A stretch of DNA of 64,000 nucleotides from the NCBI GenBank assembly GCA_907163345.1, contig CAJQUN010000473.1, forward strand, positions 361,322 through 425,321, read 5' to 3'. The notes under the pieces are model-generated. The model had not been told where the DNA came from. It did not search any database and worked only from the letters and a program-made list of their open reading frames with translations. Position numbers and translations under genes: made by a program. Position 1 is the stretch's first letter. Each line of letters starts with the position of its first letter. This stretch comes from Haberlea rhodopensis. Its lineage: Eukaryota; Streptophyta; Magnoliopsida; Lamiales; Gesneriaceae. Shown here in pieces: positions 34,931 through 46,296 of this stretch.

Positions 34931-34942
34931 GCTCTGATACCA
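34931..34942 (-). other. Primer binding site (tRNA-iMet), element B
   Basis: Minus-strand TGGTATCAGAGC, 4 nt inside the 5' LTR at 34947, identical to the PBS of A, C, D and E. Confidence 0.93.
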
Positions 34943-34946
34943 CTAA

Positions 34947-37598
34947 TGTAAGGACCCCAAGCCCTTAAACCTTGATTAGTGTATTAACCACTATGTGTGG
35001 TACATGCTTTCTATAAAATGTCAATCGGGAAGCTCTGATGATACTTAATCATTGCCTGTCAATGAAAGACTCATATGTTTGCCCTTTACCAACCCCTTGG
35101 TGCCACTTTTCACATTGTAAACTTTTATAAAAATTTGGGCAGAGTCTCCCCATAAATAGAGCTATCCCAAAAAAAAGAGTACAACACATAACAAAATTCC
35201 CGGCCAGGGAACACATAATACTCAACAGAAAGCAGAAATACAAGTAGATTCCCAGCCAGGGAAGACACCACACATATGTCAACAAAAGTGGGTTCCAACA
35301 CCCACATAATACACCAATGACTCTCATATCATTCTAGCAATTCAACCTAATTGCATGCAACCTTAAATGAAAGAGAGAAAGGCTCATGCCTTTATATACA
35401 ATCCATATACAAGTATAACCGTGCTCACATGCGAGCATCATGAATATGTATAAATCCTCAGGTGTATATATAGGTACTCTATACGATACCGTGCTCCATC
35501 AAGCCCTGGTACCACGATCCTGGGAGTACCTCAAATCAACAGCTCGAGCTCAGCTCCATAGCCATCGATGTACCTGTCCACCTGTCCCAACAGAGACAGC
35601 CCCCAACGGGGTGAGCATACCAATACACAAAATCCCATAATCATAATAATGAAATTCATAATTTACAACACAAGTAAATACTAATGAATTTAAATGATAC
35701 TCCCTGGATGGCAACATCCTCATCCGGGATTCCGTGTACTGTCCCTGTTCTCACAACATCAAACTCATCAAATCTCATAAATCAGTAAATCAACACATTG
35801 ATTTACACATCGCATGCCTGATTTACAATATCAATAATGAATGATTCCAAGTTCATATACATGCAAAAATAGATATATCAATATCTAATATTGATTTCAT
35901 AACCTTGCTTTCCATTATACTTAGACATCTCATATGTCTTATAATGAAAACATGAGTCTATGAACCTAGACATCTCAAATGTCTCATAATGAATACATGA
36001 TTCTACGAACCTAGACATCTCAAATGTCTTATAATGAATACACGATTCTACGAACTTAGACATCTCAAATGTCTTACGAAGAATACATGATTTTACGATC
36101 ATTCCCAGGCATCTCAAATGCCCTAATATAGTCAAATAAACCCAGTACCCCATATATCATGCAAGAGTCATCCTACTCTAGTGTCACGCACGCTACAAGC
36201 GGCGATATCAAGATTTGGGTCATTCCTTGGCTATATCAACATATATGTATAACCATACGCAAAACATTCAATGCAATCTAAAACACCTTTATGCATTTCA
36301 CATATATATAGTAATGCTCGTACGTCGCACGTACCTTAAATCTCCGAAGTCCGAGCCAAGCCTTGCTCGAGTTCCATGCCCCGAGGAATGATGTGCTAAC
36401 ACGATAAATAATTCACAATTATTTACGAACATGTAACCTATGCTCAAGCACACCCATATCCCTCACAACATTGTCAATACACGACAATTATCCTCTTAAA
36501 AGACCCGGGGCAGGGTACATGCAGGGAAGGAAATAAATGAGACAATCGAAATTTGTTCAAGAATGCCCTACAAAAATCGAACCTTAATCTCACAATTTCG
36601 AACCCAATAAAATACCATAATTCATCTAAAATGTCAATTAAGCTATCCAAGCAAGAATCAACATCCCTTGACAAAAACCCCCAATTTTCGAACTCAAAAC
36701 CATTAAATTCGAACCCAAACAAGCCCTTAAATTCAAACCCTTAAAATTCTTAAATTCGAACCAAAAGTTTCTCAATTCGATCTCAAACAAGCATCATAAT
36801 ACACCTAAGATGTGAATTAAACCATCAATGGCAAGAATCATCACCTTTGCCAAAAACCCCCAATAATTCGAAAATTAAACCCTACGAAATTGGGGAAATT
36901 CGAAACAATAAAGGCATGGAAATACATGAAAAAGACGAACAAGGGGTTAGGGAGGTTACCCAACGAAAATCGGAAGCAAAATCGGACGAAATCCGATGAA
37001 CCCTAACTTTTGGGGATCGACGCATTCCAGCCAAATTCGACTCCAAGACGCGACGAAATCTTCAATTGCCGGAGGGGAAAGAAGCGCCTCGTCGGGACGA
37101 AGACGGTGATAGGTCGCACGCGGCGATCGGCGTCGGGACGGCGGCGGCCGAAGCGCTTTTACGCGCGGAGGGGGCTGGCAGACGGGAAATCGCGTTCGGG
37201 AGAGGGAGAAGAAATTTGGGGCTTAAATGATTTTTGATTTTAAAATCTCGGGTTCATTTGGTATTTATAGCAAAAATACCCCGAAAAATTAATAGCCCCA
37301 CAAATACATCATGATTCCTTAAAAATCATCTGTTTTCAAAAACTCTCTCTCTAACTCCAAAACCCCCTACCGGTGCTCACACAGCACCCGAGATTCCGAG
37401 ACACATCAAAAACCCAACTCTTAGGTTTTACACCGTAATGTGAATACAATCTCAACCTCTGGATCCAACGATCCCAACTGCCCAAATAAACGAGCCCAGA
37501 AGGCCCAACACCTCGATTAAATTCCAAATCGCCACGTAAAACCACTTTAGGGATTATTAACACTACGGGATTAACACCTATAATCCCTGGTCATCACA
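34947..37598 (-). repeat. Element B 5' LTR (right copy, 2652 bp, intact)
   Basis: The uninterrupted partner of the split left LTR; it shows the empty site for element A. Equal length to the left copy after removing A. Short frames in it (a basic GC-rich one at 37010-37237, and 35049-35327) are present in both LTRs and have no domain. Confidence 0.95.
35923..36122. repeat. Hairpin array (B 5' LTR)
   Basis: Same five AGACAT/ATGTCT and GGCAT/ATGCC hairpins as at 29105-29304. Confidence 0.9.
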
Positions 37599-37924
37599 CC
37601 AGGCACCAACAACCTCAAGGAGATAAAGTTCCACAATTTCTCCTCCTTTTGGAATTAAGGTACGTAAGAAACGTACGAGCATCATACGGTAACACGTTCC
37701 TAAAACTATGACCTTGCATTAATTGCATGAGTAATTATGATGATGATTATGACGACTATGATGAATAAGTTATGATGATAATGTTGTGGTAAACAAAGAT
37801 GATATGATGTTACGATGACAATTATGATAAGATGATGATGTTTGAAATGATGATGTTTATAAGATGATGACGCATGTTTGACTATGCTACTTAGAATGGT
37901 TGAATGTCCTGTGACTATTATGGG

Positions 37925-38150
37925 CAAGCGAGGAAGGTCTTGCCGCTCACATAACTGAGCGATGGGATACATCCGCTATCAAGGTGTAGCGATGGGTATC
38001 ATCCGCTGAGCGATGGGGTACATCCGCTATCAAGGAGTAGCGATGGGTATCATCCGCTGAATAAGAGATACATCCGCTATCAAGGCGTAGCGATGGGTAT
38101 CATAAGATGTGTTATGTCGAGCGAGGGGGCCAATTGTGCCGCTGTCATAA
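37925..38150 (+). repeat. Hairpin array AGCG...CGCT (C 5' LTR)
   Basis: Repeated units in which AGCG pairs with CGCT around GATGGG(T/A)ATCATC-like loops, flanked by two longer relatives (AGCGAGGAAGG... and AGCGAGGGGGCC...). The 3' LTR array (44705-44880) has one unit fewer. Confidence 0.8.
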
Positions 38151-38650
38151 TAGCACCCGGACAGTCCCATTTCTAATTAACATGGATTGTTGTGAGCTTA
38201 TATACGAAATATGATGTTATTCACTCATGTTTTGAGCTAATGATTACATGCGTAATTATGATACAGGGACAACCAAGGAAGGATAGTACTATTATAAACA
38301 GGAAGTATATGTTATCAACTATTTCCATGCATTATTTAATGCCATTAATTCATGATGTTAAGTAACGATGTACATGCTCACGACGAGTTGTTCCTGTAGG
38401 TACACTTTTGGATCGAGACTAAGGGTCGGGTTGAGATGGTGAGCTAATGGAGCATAAGAAGATAGATACAGGATTTTGTTAGCCTTAACATTCATTTTGG
38501 GGAATGTAATTAACTAACTGTTGAAGTTTCATTTTGGCCTGTAATTACATTAAGCTCACATAACAACCAGAACTCTAAGATGTCTCTAATACATGTTTAG
38601 TTCTTAATACGCTATTAATATGATGTAAAGGTAGGAAGACCCTACATTAG

Positions 38651-38662
38651 TGGTATCAGAGC
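38651..38662 (+). other. Primer binding site (tRNA-iMet), element C
   Basis: TGGTATCAGAGC begins 5 nt after the LTR end at 38646. Confidence 0.95.
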
Positions 38663-38843
38663 AGTGGTTAGATAACCCGGGGATGAGTGAAGGGTAGCCT
38701 TAGCAATAGGTTGGCTAGGCGCTCACTTTCGATATACTATGTTACACATGAAGTATATGACTGTTATGATAACATGTTATGGTTTTCTAACGATGTTTAT
38801 ATGAACTGCCTTTGGATCTTGTTGTTAACCCTTGTGTTGCAGT

Positions 38844-41800
38844 ATGGCAGCAAATATCGACATTGGTGATGCTGTAAGTGTGAACGCTAGTGCGGGGCGC
38901 ACGAATCCCCTACCCCCGCCAGCCTTAGGCGAAGAGCCGTCCGAGCAACAGTTATTGCCGGGAGAGTTGAGTTTGACTCAGTTTCTAGCGTATCGGCCCC
39001 CGACTTTTGAAGGGACTGAAACAGGGGAACGAGCCGAGGAATGGCTAGAAAGGATGGAACAAATATTTGTGGCAGCCCCGTGTGCAAAGACGGCATGGAT
39101 AAGGCTAGCAGAGTTCCAATTAGCCAAGAAAGCACTGATGTGGTGGAGGACCACCGTGATTGAACAGGAGGCACAGGGTCAAGAGGTAAACTGGAAGCTG
39201 TTTAGAACTAGATTCCTGGCCCGATACTTTTCAGCTGCTGCACGTCAAGCTAAAGAGGATGAGTTTAATAAGTTGAAGCAAGGTACTATGCCGGTGTCAG
39301 ATTATGCCCTCCACTACTGTTCTCTACTCAGATATGTACCTCATATCGCTGCCGACACTCAAGCTAAAATGAGGAACTTCATGAAGGGTTTAAAGCCAGA
39401 ACTTTATGATAGGGTGATCACATATGGCCCTACCTGCTTTGACGATGCACTTACCCGGGCTGAGTTAGCCGAACTAGGGGTTGGCGCGTACCCTGATGCT
39501 GTGCCACCTCCAGCGCCCCCTCAGAGATCTACTCCCGACAACTTAAGGCCAAGGGGTGATCGGTTCAAGTCTGGGGGGAACACTTCGGCGTCCCGATTCC
39601 GTGGTAGGAGGCCCGATAACCGATGGAAGAGAAACCGCAGGAATGACGCTCCACCAAGAGGAGGACAGTCTCGGGGAGGAGGCAGTGTTGGAGAGGTACA
39701 ATGCTCTCTTTGTGGACAGCCCCATTTGACGAAGAATTGTGTCGGATGTTATGTTTGCGGCGAGAGAGGCCACTTTGGTCGACAATGTCCCAACAGGGGA
39801 AGGCAGCAGAATTCTACTGGGAGGTCTACGGACAGAGCAGCACCACACAGGCCCCCATATGTACCGAGGCAGTTTGGAAGTCAGCCTACGGGGCCACCTC
39901 AAGGGCAAGTGTATGCATTGACGAGGGAGCAGGTTACAGCGGCTCCGGAGGAGGTCATAGCGGGTACGTGTCTTTTATTTACGCACCCTGCCTTTATATT
40001 GATCGACACAGGTGCGTCACACTCCTTTGTGTCGACGAGTTTTGTGGAAAGACACCACATATGCACTGCTTCGTCGCCCACGCCTCTTATAGTCTCGACC
40101 CCCGCTGGAAGAAGTTTGATTGCTGACCAGATTGTCTATGATGGCCTCATTTATTTTGAGGATAACAAGTTAAAGTCGGATTTGATTGTTCTGAGCATGT
40201 CGGACTTCGACTGTATATTGGGCATTGATGTTCTGAATAAGTACCAAGCGGTTGTGAACTGCAGGCAGAGGATTGTCCGATTCAGATCTGATGAAGGGGA
40301 TCAGTGGACGTTCTATGGAGATGGTTCTCATTCAAAAATTCCGTTAATATCCGCTGTCAAGATGACACAATTATTGGAACGAGGCCATACAGGATATCTC
40401 ATTTATGCTATTGATATTTCTGGAAAGAAGGAAGAACTAAAGGTTGAAGATGTGCCCGTAGTGGCGGAATTTCCTGATGTATTTCCTGAAGAGATTCCTG
40501 GATTCCCACCGGCGAGAGAGGTCGAGTTTGGAATCGAATTATTACCGGGGACGTCAGCCATTTCTCGTGCTCCGTACAGAATGGCACCAACAGAGTTAAA
40601 GGAGTTAAATGTTCAGTTGCAAGAACTCCTTGACAAGGGCTATATACGACCTAGCGTATCGCCCTGGGGTGCACCAGTTTTGTTTGTCAAGAAGAAAGAT
40701 GGCTCGATGCGTTTGTGCATCGACTACAGACAGCTGAACAAAGCCACAGTAAAGAACAAGTATCCACTTCCGAGGATCGATGATTTATTTGATCAGTTGC
40801 AGGGTACGAGGCTCTACAGTAAGATCGATCTGAGGTTGGGGTACCATCAGGTTCGAGTAAGGGAAGACGATGTTCAGAAGACAGCCTTCAGGACTAGGTA
40901 TGGGCACTATGAATTCCTAGTCATGCCTTTTGGGGTGACAAACGCCCCGGCTGTTTTCATGAGTTTGATGAACAAGGTGTTCCAGCCATTTTTGGACCAA
41001 TTCGTCATAGTTTTCATTGACGATATACTCATCTACTCTCGGACTGAAGAAGAACATGTTGGGCACTTGAGGACAGTACTTCAGATCCTTAGGGATCATC
41101 AATTATATGCAAAGCTTAGCAAGTGCGAGTTTTGGTTGGACAGTGTGGTGTTCTTGGGGCATGTAATATCCAGCTGTGGGATATCTGTGGATCCCCGTAA
41201 GATTGAAGCTGTTATGGAGTGGGCTGCACCCACTTCTGTGCCTGAGATACGGAGTTTCCTTGGTTTAGCGGGCTACTACCGACGTTTTGTCGAGGGATTC
41301 TCTAAGATCGCTAAACCGTTGACCCAGCTGACTCAGAAGGGAGTTCCGTTCTATTGGTCCGAAGCTTGTGAGGAGAGCTTCCAAGAGTTGAAACGTCGCT
41401 TGACGACAGCGCCAGTGTTAGTAATTCCTTCTGAGGATAAGAAGTTTGCTTTGTACACGGATGCATCATTGCAAGGTTTTGGTTGCGTGTTGATGCAAGA
41501 TAAGCATGTGGTGGCGTATGCTTCGAGGCAACTGAAGCCTCATGAGACCAGATACCCAGTCCATGACCTGGAACTGGCGGCCATCATTTTCGCCTTGAAG
41601 ATTTGGCGTCATTACCTTTATGGTACGACGTTTACCATCTTTACAGACCATAAGAGCTTGAAATTCTTATTCACCCAAGCAGAACTGAATATGAGGCAAC
41701 GAAGATGGATGGACTTACTCAAAGATTATGATTGTGAAATAGAGTACCATCCGGGTAAAGCAAATATGATAGCAGATGCCTTAAGTCGAAAAGTGAAGAG

Positions 41801-43376
41801 CACCGCAGAGGATACTATGAGCTTATCAGCTATGATGGCTTCCTATTGCCATTTAGGCTATGATTTTGATGTGGACACGTCGCCGGTGCGAGTGTCGACC
41901 TTATTGGCTGAGCCGGACGTATTTGAGGCAATCAGGAAAGCCCAAAGGTCGGATGATGAAGTTCAAAGATGGACATCGATAGTACTTCGAGGTCAGCCAA
42001 CAAAGTTTAGAGTGGCTGAAGATGATTCTTTAAGATTGGGCGACCGATGGGTGGTCCCAAATGCGCCGGGATTGCGTAAAGGAATTTTAGAACGGGCTCA
42101 CAGTAGCCGGTTAAGTATCCACCCAGGAGGAAGAAAGATGTACAAGGACCTTTATAGCCAATTTTGGTGGAGACGCATGAAGCGTGAAGTAATTGCTTTT
42201 GTCAAGAGGTGTCTGATCTGCCAGCAAGTAAAGGCAGAAAGACAAAGGCCTGGCGGTGAGTTGAAGAGCTTAGAGGTGCCTAAATGGAAGTGGGAGCACA
42301 TATCTATGGACTTCGTGACCCACTTGCCAAGGTCGGCCTCTGGATTTGATGCGATCTGGGTGATCGTGGATAGGCTGACAAAGGTAGCCCATTTCATCCC
42401 TTACAGTATGACCTTCACATACCTAAAGATGGCCCAACTCTATGTACGGGATGTGGTGAGGTTGCATGGTATTCCAGTTTCAATAGTGTCTGACAGAGAC
42501 CCGAGGTTCACTTCACATTTCTGGGAGGGTCTCCAATCAGCGTTGGGCACAGAGGTAAGAGTGAGTACAACCTATCACCCTCAGACGGACGGTCAGACAG
42601 AACGTACCATACAGACGCTCGAAGATATGCTGAGGGCATGTGTCTTGGAGTTTGACACTCCGTGGCAAGAATCTATACCACTGGTAGAGTTCTCCTACAA
42701 TAACAGCTATCAGGCGAGCATTCAAATGGCCCCTTTTGAAGCTCTGTACGGACGACGATGTAGATCACCGCTGTATTGGGAGGACTTGACTAGTAAGGCG
42801 GTTGGAGGGCCGGATATGATTGGAGATATGGAAGAAAAGATAAAGACGATACGCTTAAAGATGAAAGCGACCCAAGATAGGCAAGCGGCCTATGCCAATA
42901 AGCGGCGACGACCGCTAGAATTCCAAGTCGGAGATAAGGTTTTCTTAAAAATCTCACCCTTCAGGGGTGTGGTCCGTTTTGGTATGCGGGGAAAGTTATC
43001 TCCGAGGTATGTGGGACCGTATGAGATATTGCAGTGCATCGGTACTTTGGCCTACCGTTTAGCTCTACCGCCGTCCTTATCCGGTATTCATGATGTTTTC
43101 CACGTTTCCATGTTAAGAAAGTATGAACCCGATCCGTCTCATGTATTGCAGCCTTCGGAGGTTCAGTTGAGTTCAGATGTGTCCTATGTTGAACGACCAG
43201 TTAGAATCCTAGATCGTGAGGATCGCAGACTACGAAGTAAAATTATACCGATGGTCAAAGTTCAGTGGGATCGCCGGGGTGTCGAGGAGGCTACGTGGGA
43301 GACGGAACGGCATATGGTGCAGCACTACCCGGAACTATTTTCTGGTATGATTTATGTTAAGTTTCTTTTTGGGTAA
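38844..43376 (+). CDS. gag-pol: Element C Gag-Pol polyprotein with chromodomain
   Basis: 1510 residues, uninterrupted. Gag with a CX2CX4HX4C knuckle near 300-316 ([14 protein letters not shown]), protease DTGAS near 387, RT FIDD near 723-726, RNase H YTDAS near 871, integrase HHCC finger about 1085-1128, catalytic Asp, Asp and Glu near 1153, 1215 and 1251, and a chromodomain at about 1446-1502. It is closely related to A through RT and integrase and less so in gag. RT has Arg-Leu-Gly-Tyr-His where A has Arg-Ser-Gly-Tyr-His, of unknown effect. The start ATG follows GTTGCAG by one base, as in A. The reading frame could still make a full set of proteins although the 5' LTR promoter region is now far away because of B. 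Confidence 0.95.
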   Translation: MAANIDIGDAVSVNASAGRTNPLPPPALGEEPSEQQLLPGELSLTQFLAYRPPTFEGTETGERAEEWLERMEQIFVAAPCAKTAWIRLAEFQLAKKALMWWRTTVIEQEAQGQEVNWKLFRTRFLARYFSAAARQAKEDEFNKLKQGTMPVSDYALHYCSLLRYVPHIAADTQAKMRNFMKGLKPELYDRVITYGPTCFDDALTRAELAELGVGAYPDAVPPPAPPQRSTPDNLRPRGDRFKSGGNTSASRFRGRRPDNRWKRNRRNDAPPRGGQSRGGGSVGEVQCSLCGQPHLTKNCVGCYVCGERGHFGRQCPNRGRQQNSTGRSTDRAAPHRPPYVPRQFGSQPTGPPQGQVYALTREQVTAAPEEVIAGTCLLFTHPAFILIDTGASHSFVSTSFVERHHICTASSPTPLIVSTPAGRSLIADQIVYDGLIYFEDNKLKSDLIVLSMSDFDCILGIDVLNKYQAVVNCRQRIVRFRSDEGDQWTFYGDGSHSKIPLISAVKMTQLLERGHTGYLIYAIDISGKKEELKVEDVPVVAEFPDVFPEEIPGFPPAREVEFGIELLPGTSAISRAPYRMAPTELKELNVQLQELLDKGYIRPSVSPWGAPVLFVKKKDGSMRLCIDYRQLNKATVKNKYPLPRIDDLFDQLQGTRLYSKIDLRLGYHQVRVREDDVQKTAFRTRYGHYEFLVMPFGVTNAPAVFMSLMNKVFQPFLDQFVIVFIDDILIYSRTEEEHVGHLRTVLQILRDHQLYAKLSKCEFWLDSVVFLGHVISSCGISVDPRKIEAVMEWAAPTSVPEIRSFLGLAGYYRRFVEGFSKIAKPLTQLTQKGVPFYWSEACEESFQELKRRLTTAPVLVIPSEDKKFALYTDASLQGFGCVLMQDKHVVAYASRQLKPHETRYPVHDLELAAIIFALKIWRHYLYGTTFTIFTDHKSLKFLFTQAELNMRQRRWMDLLKDYDCEIEYHPGKANMIADALSRKVKSTAEDTMSLSAMMASYCHLGYDFDVDTSPVRVSTLLAEPDVFEAIRKAQRSDDEVQRWTSIVLRGQPTKFRVAEDDSLRLGDRWVVPNAPGLRKGILERAHSSRLSIHPGGRKMYKDLYSQFWWRRMKREVIAFVKRCLICQQVKAERQRPGGELKSLEVPKWKWEHISMDFVTHLPRSASGFDAIWVIVDRLTKVAHFIPYSMTFTYLKMAQLYVRDVVRLHGIPVSIVSDRDPRFTSHFWEGLQSALGTEVRVSTTYHPQTDGQTERTIQTLEDMLRACVLEFDTPWQESIPLVEFSYNNSYQASIQMAPFEALYGRRCRSPLYWEDLTSKAVGGPDMIGDMEEKIKTIRLKMKATQDRQAAYANKRRRPLEFQVGDKVFLKISPFRGVVRFGMRGKLSPRYVGPYEILQCIGTLAYRLALPPSLSGIHDVFHVSMLRKYEPDPSHVLQPSEVQLSSDVSYVERPVRILDREDRRLRSKIIPMVKVQWDRRGVEEATWETERHMVQHYPELFSGMIYVKFLFG

Positions 43377-43406
43377 GTGCATGCGATTTCGAGGACGAAA
43401 TCTTAT

Positions 43407-43420
43407 AAGTAGGGGAGTAA
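43407..43420 (+). other. Polypurine tract, element C
   Basis: AAGTAGGGGAGTAA next to the 3' LTR, preceded by the inverted repeat ATTTCGAGGACGAAAT (43386-43401). Confidence 0.85.
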
Positions 43421-45399
43421 TGTGATGCCCCGAAATTAATTAATGGTAACCTGGACATTAATTATGTTTATATGATGAGTTATTATGATGATTAAGTTAT
43501 GTGTAGAAATGAAGAATTAACATGATTTAAGGATGTTGATTTTTATTATGAGGAGGATATGGATTTAATGAAGTTGATTTCAATTGTAAATACTTGCCAT
43601 GTTAATGTATTTTACATACATCATGATGGATTTTGGGGTACAAGTTAAATATAAGATTTTATATTTAACCCACCTTCTTTACCTCACTTTACTTTTACCC
43701 TCAATCCCCAAAATCACTTTCCCAAACCCCCTTTCCCTTATTTTCGAATTTTGCCCTAAAGGTGGGAAGGAATCCTTGTAAAAGTTTTATTCTTGCACTT
43801 CTTGGTAAGATTTAGTGCTTATGATGTTTATATATCACTTAATGATGTTATTGAAGTGTTGTTTGAGTTTTGGAAGGGTTTTAAAAAGGGTTTAAAGTGG
43901 GTTTGTTTGGGTTAGGGTGATTCTTGGTGGGATGTTGGATTTTTAATGGTTTTATGATGTGTGTTGAAGGTTTTGGGTGTTTTAATGTTTATGAGTTGTT
44001 GGTATAAATGTGGGTTGAAGTTGGTGTAGGATTTAATGCTCAAAGATGAAGAAATCCCATGTCTGCGCGAGGCGATCGATCGCCTGAAAAGCAGCGATCG
44101 ATCGCCGAGGGGCAGTACGCGAAGAAGGGGATAGGCGATCGATCGCCTCAAATGGCGCGATCGATCGCCAACGTCCAGTAGCCAAATGAACATCAGGCGA
44201 TCGATCGCATCATTTTAAGCGATCGATCACCGCTAAGAGAAAAATCGGGCGATCGATCGCCTCATTTTGAGCGATCGATCGCCACTGTTCAAAAGTTGAA
44301 AAATGTTGATTTTTGTTAAATTTTTGGTACCGGGCTATTGTTTAACTTCTAATAATGAATTGTATGGTTGTGTAGAACCATCCCAGGCACCAACAACCTC
44401 AAGGAGATAAAGTTCCACAATTTCTCCTCCTTTTGGAATTAAGGTACGTAAGAAACGTACGAGCATCATACGGTAACACGTTCCTAAAACTATGACCTTG
44501 CATTAATTGCATGAGTAATTATGATGATGATTATGACGACTATGATGAATAAGTTATGATGATAATGTTGTGGTAAACAAAGATGATATGATGTTACGAT
44601 GACAATTATGATAAGATGATGATGTTTGAAATGATGATGTTTATAAGATGATGACGCATGTTTGACTATGCTACTTAGAATGGTTGAATGTCCGGTGACT
44701 ATTATGGGCAAGCGAGGAAGGTCTTGCCGCTCACATAACTGAGTGATGGGGTACATCCGCTATCAAGGTGTAGCGATGGGTATCATCCGCTGAGCGATGG
44801 GGTACATCCGCTGAATAAGAGATACATCCGCTATCAAGGCGTAGCGATGGGTATCATAAGATGTGTTATGTCGAGCGAGGGGGCCAATTGTGCCGCTGTC
44901 ATAATAGCACCCGGACAGTCCCATTTCTAATTAACATGGATTGTTGTGAGCTTATATACGAAATATGATGTTATTCACTCATGTTTTGAGCTAATGATTA
45001 CATGCGTAATTATGATACAGGGACAACCAAGGAAGGATAGTACTATTATAAACAGGAAGTATATGTTATCAACTATTTCCATGCATTATTTAATGCCATT
45101 AATTCATGATGTTTAGTAACGATGTACATGCTCACGACGAGTTGTTCCTGTAGGTACACTTTTGGATCGAGACTAAGGGTCGGGTTGAGATGGTGAGCTA
45201 ATGGAGCATAAGAAGATAGATACAGGATTTTGTTAGCCTTAACATTCATTTTGGGAATGTAATTAACTAACTGTTGAAGTTTCATTTTGGCCTGTAATTA
45301 CATTAAGCTCACATAATAACCAGAACTCTAAGATGTCTCTAATACATGTTTAGTTCTTAATACGCTATTAATATGATGTAAAGGTAGGAAGACCCTACA
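43421..45399 (+). repeat. Element C 3' LTR (1979 bp, intact)
   Basis: TGTGATGCCCC to AAGACCCTACA. It shows the empty site for element B. Palindrome cluster 44070-44283, donor-like GTACGTAAG at 44443, hairpin array 44705-44880. Followed by the TSD TACGA. Confidence 0.95.
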
Positions 45400-45461
45400 T
45401 ACGATGTTTATACGATGATGTTTATACGATGCTTATATGATAATGTTTACATGATGATATT

Positions 45462-45670
45462 GTGGTAAGGTGCCACGGGGTAAGGTGCCCCACATGGTAA
45501 GTAGCCATGCGATGTTATTGTGGTAAGGTGCCACGGGGTAAGGTGCCCCACATGGTAAGTAGCCATGCGATGATATTGTGGTAAGATGCCACGGGGTAAG
45601 GTGCCCCACATGGTAAGTAGCCATGCGATGATATTGTGGTAAGGTGCCACGGGGTAAGGTGCCCCATATG
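45462..45670 (+). repeat. Hairpin array with TAAGGTG loops (D 5' LTR)
   Basis: Units 58 bp apart, starting at 45462, 45520, 45578 and 45636. Each has three adjacent hairpins: GTGG-TAAGGTG-CCAC, GGGG-TAAGGTG-CCCC and CATGG-TAAGTAG-CCATG. The last unit is cut short. Loops stay nearly constant while both arms of the stem change together. Confidence 0.93.
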
Positions 45671-46096
45671 CATGATTTTGAATCAGGGACAGCAATAAGA
45701 AGTTAATGAATAACCAGCATATTTACTTAACCAAGATTTCATGCATTTATTATAATGTTTTTATGTTGTTAAGTGAAATTGTATATGCTCATGATGTGTT
45801 GTCCCTGTAGGTACGCTTTTGGACGAAAGGACTAAGGGTCGGGTTGAGGCAGTGAGCTACGAGGGACACAGGAATGTATAGGATTCAAGTTATGATTAGT
45901 ATCTACTCTAGGAGTAGTGTAAATCTAAATGACATTCTTTTGGAATGTAATGAACTATTTTTTTGAAGCTTTGTATTTTGGCCTGTAATCCTGTTAGCTC
46001 GTGTAACAAACCGAAACCTTAAGATGTTACCTTAATGCATGATTAGTCCTTCCTTTGTCTATTAATCACTGATAAGGTGGGAAGACCCCACATTAG

Positions 46097-46108
46097 TGGT
46101 ATCAGAGC
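46097..46108 (+). other. Primer binding site (tRNA-iMet), element D
   Basis: TGGTATCAGAGC, 5 nt after the LTR end at 46092. Confidence 0.95.
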
Positions 46109-46296
46109 AGTGGTTAGATAACTCGGGAATGAGCGAAGGGTAGCCTTAGCAATAAGTTAGCTAGGTGCTTACTTTTGAACATGTTTATATGTATGTTATT
46201 TCATAAAGAAGAAGATGTTATGCTAACCTGTTCAATTATCTAACGATGAGTTTTATGAACTGCTTTTGGTGTTGGTATTAACCCTTGCGTTGCAGC

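Larger units (their letters stand above)
30781..34946 (-). other. Element B interior, no protein-coding capacity
   Basis: Many short frames, none with a gag, protease, RT or integrase motif on either strand. The part next to the PPT (30781 to about 31830) resembles 6149-7040. The part from about 33000 to 34800 is made of hairpin tandem repeats and stretches similar to reversed element A LTR sequence. This is the LARD pattern: cis signals kept, genes gone. Confidence 0.85.
18759..37598 (-). mobile_element. Element B: non-autonomous LTR retrotransposon (LARD-like)
   Basis: The minus-strand orientation is set by the PBS beside the right LTR and the PPT beside the left LTR. Both LTRs are 2652 bp (element A removed from the left one) and I noticed no differences in the parts compared. 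The 4166-bp interior (30781-34946) has no gag, protease, RT or integrase. Its iMet PBS and PPT-flanking motif (TTTCGAGGACGAAAT) are those of the chromoviruses here, so it is probably mobilised by their proteins. TSD is CCAGG. Confidence 0.92.
17799..38646 (+). repeat. Element C 5' LTR, split by element B
   Basis: The parts are 17799-18758 and 37604-38646, with CCAGG duplicated at the break. Starts TGTGATGCCCC, ends AAGACCCTACA. It holds a GGCGATCGATCGCC cluster (18450-18655), then the CCATCCCAGG block where B inserted, the GTACGTAAG donor-like site at 37660 and a hairpin array (37925-38150). Confidence 0.95.
17799..45399 (+). mobile_element. Element C: Tekay-like Gypsy retrotransposon with intact gag-pol
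   Basis: LTRs (2003 bp without nested DNA, and 1979 bp), iMet PBS, a single long gag-pol frame and a PPT. It inserted into the D 5' LTR and is itself split in its 5' LTR by B. TSD is TACGA. The LTR length difference comes mainly from copy number of a short tandem hairpin unit and a 7-bp indel near 44175. The element looks potentially autonomous apart from the split 5' LTR. Confidence 0.95.
16208..46092 (+). repeat. Element D 5' LTR, split by element C
   Basis: The two parts are 16208-17798 and 45405-46092 (TACGA is duplicated at the break). Starts TGTAATACCCCTGAAATG, ends AAGACCCCACA. Contents in order: TATA box 16358-16367, palindrome cluster 17295-17515, CCATCCCAGG block at about 17620, donor-like AAAG/GTACGTAAG at 17681/17682, hairpin array 45462-45670. 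The intact 3' LTR at 50876 shows the same order without a break. Confidence 0.95.

Noticed and set aside
37010..37237. Basic 75-residue frame in the GC-rich part of the B LTR (also at 30192-30419)
   Set aside because: Antisense to the element, inside both LTRs, no domain, and it overlaps the promoter side of the LTR.
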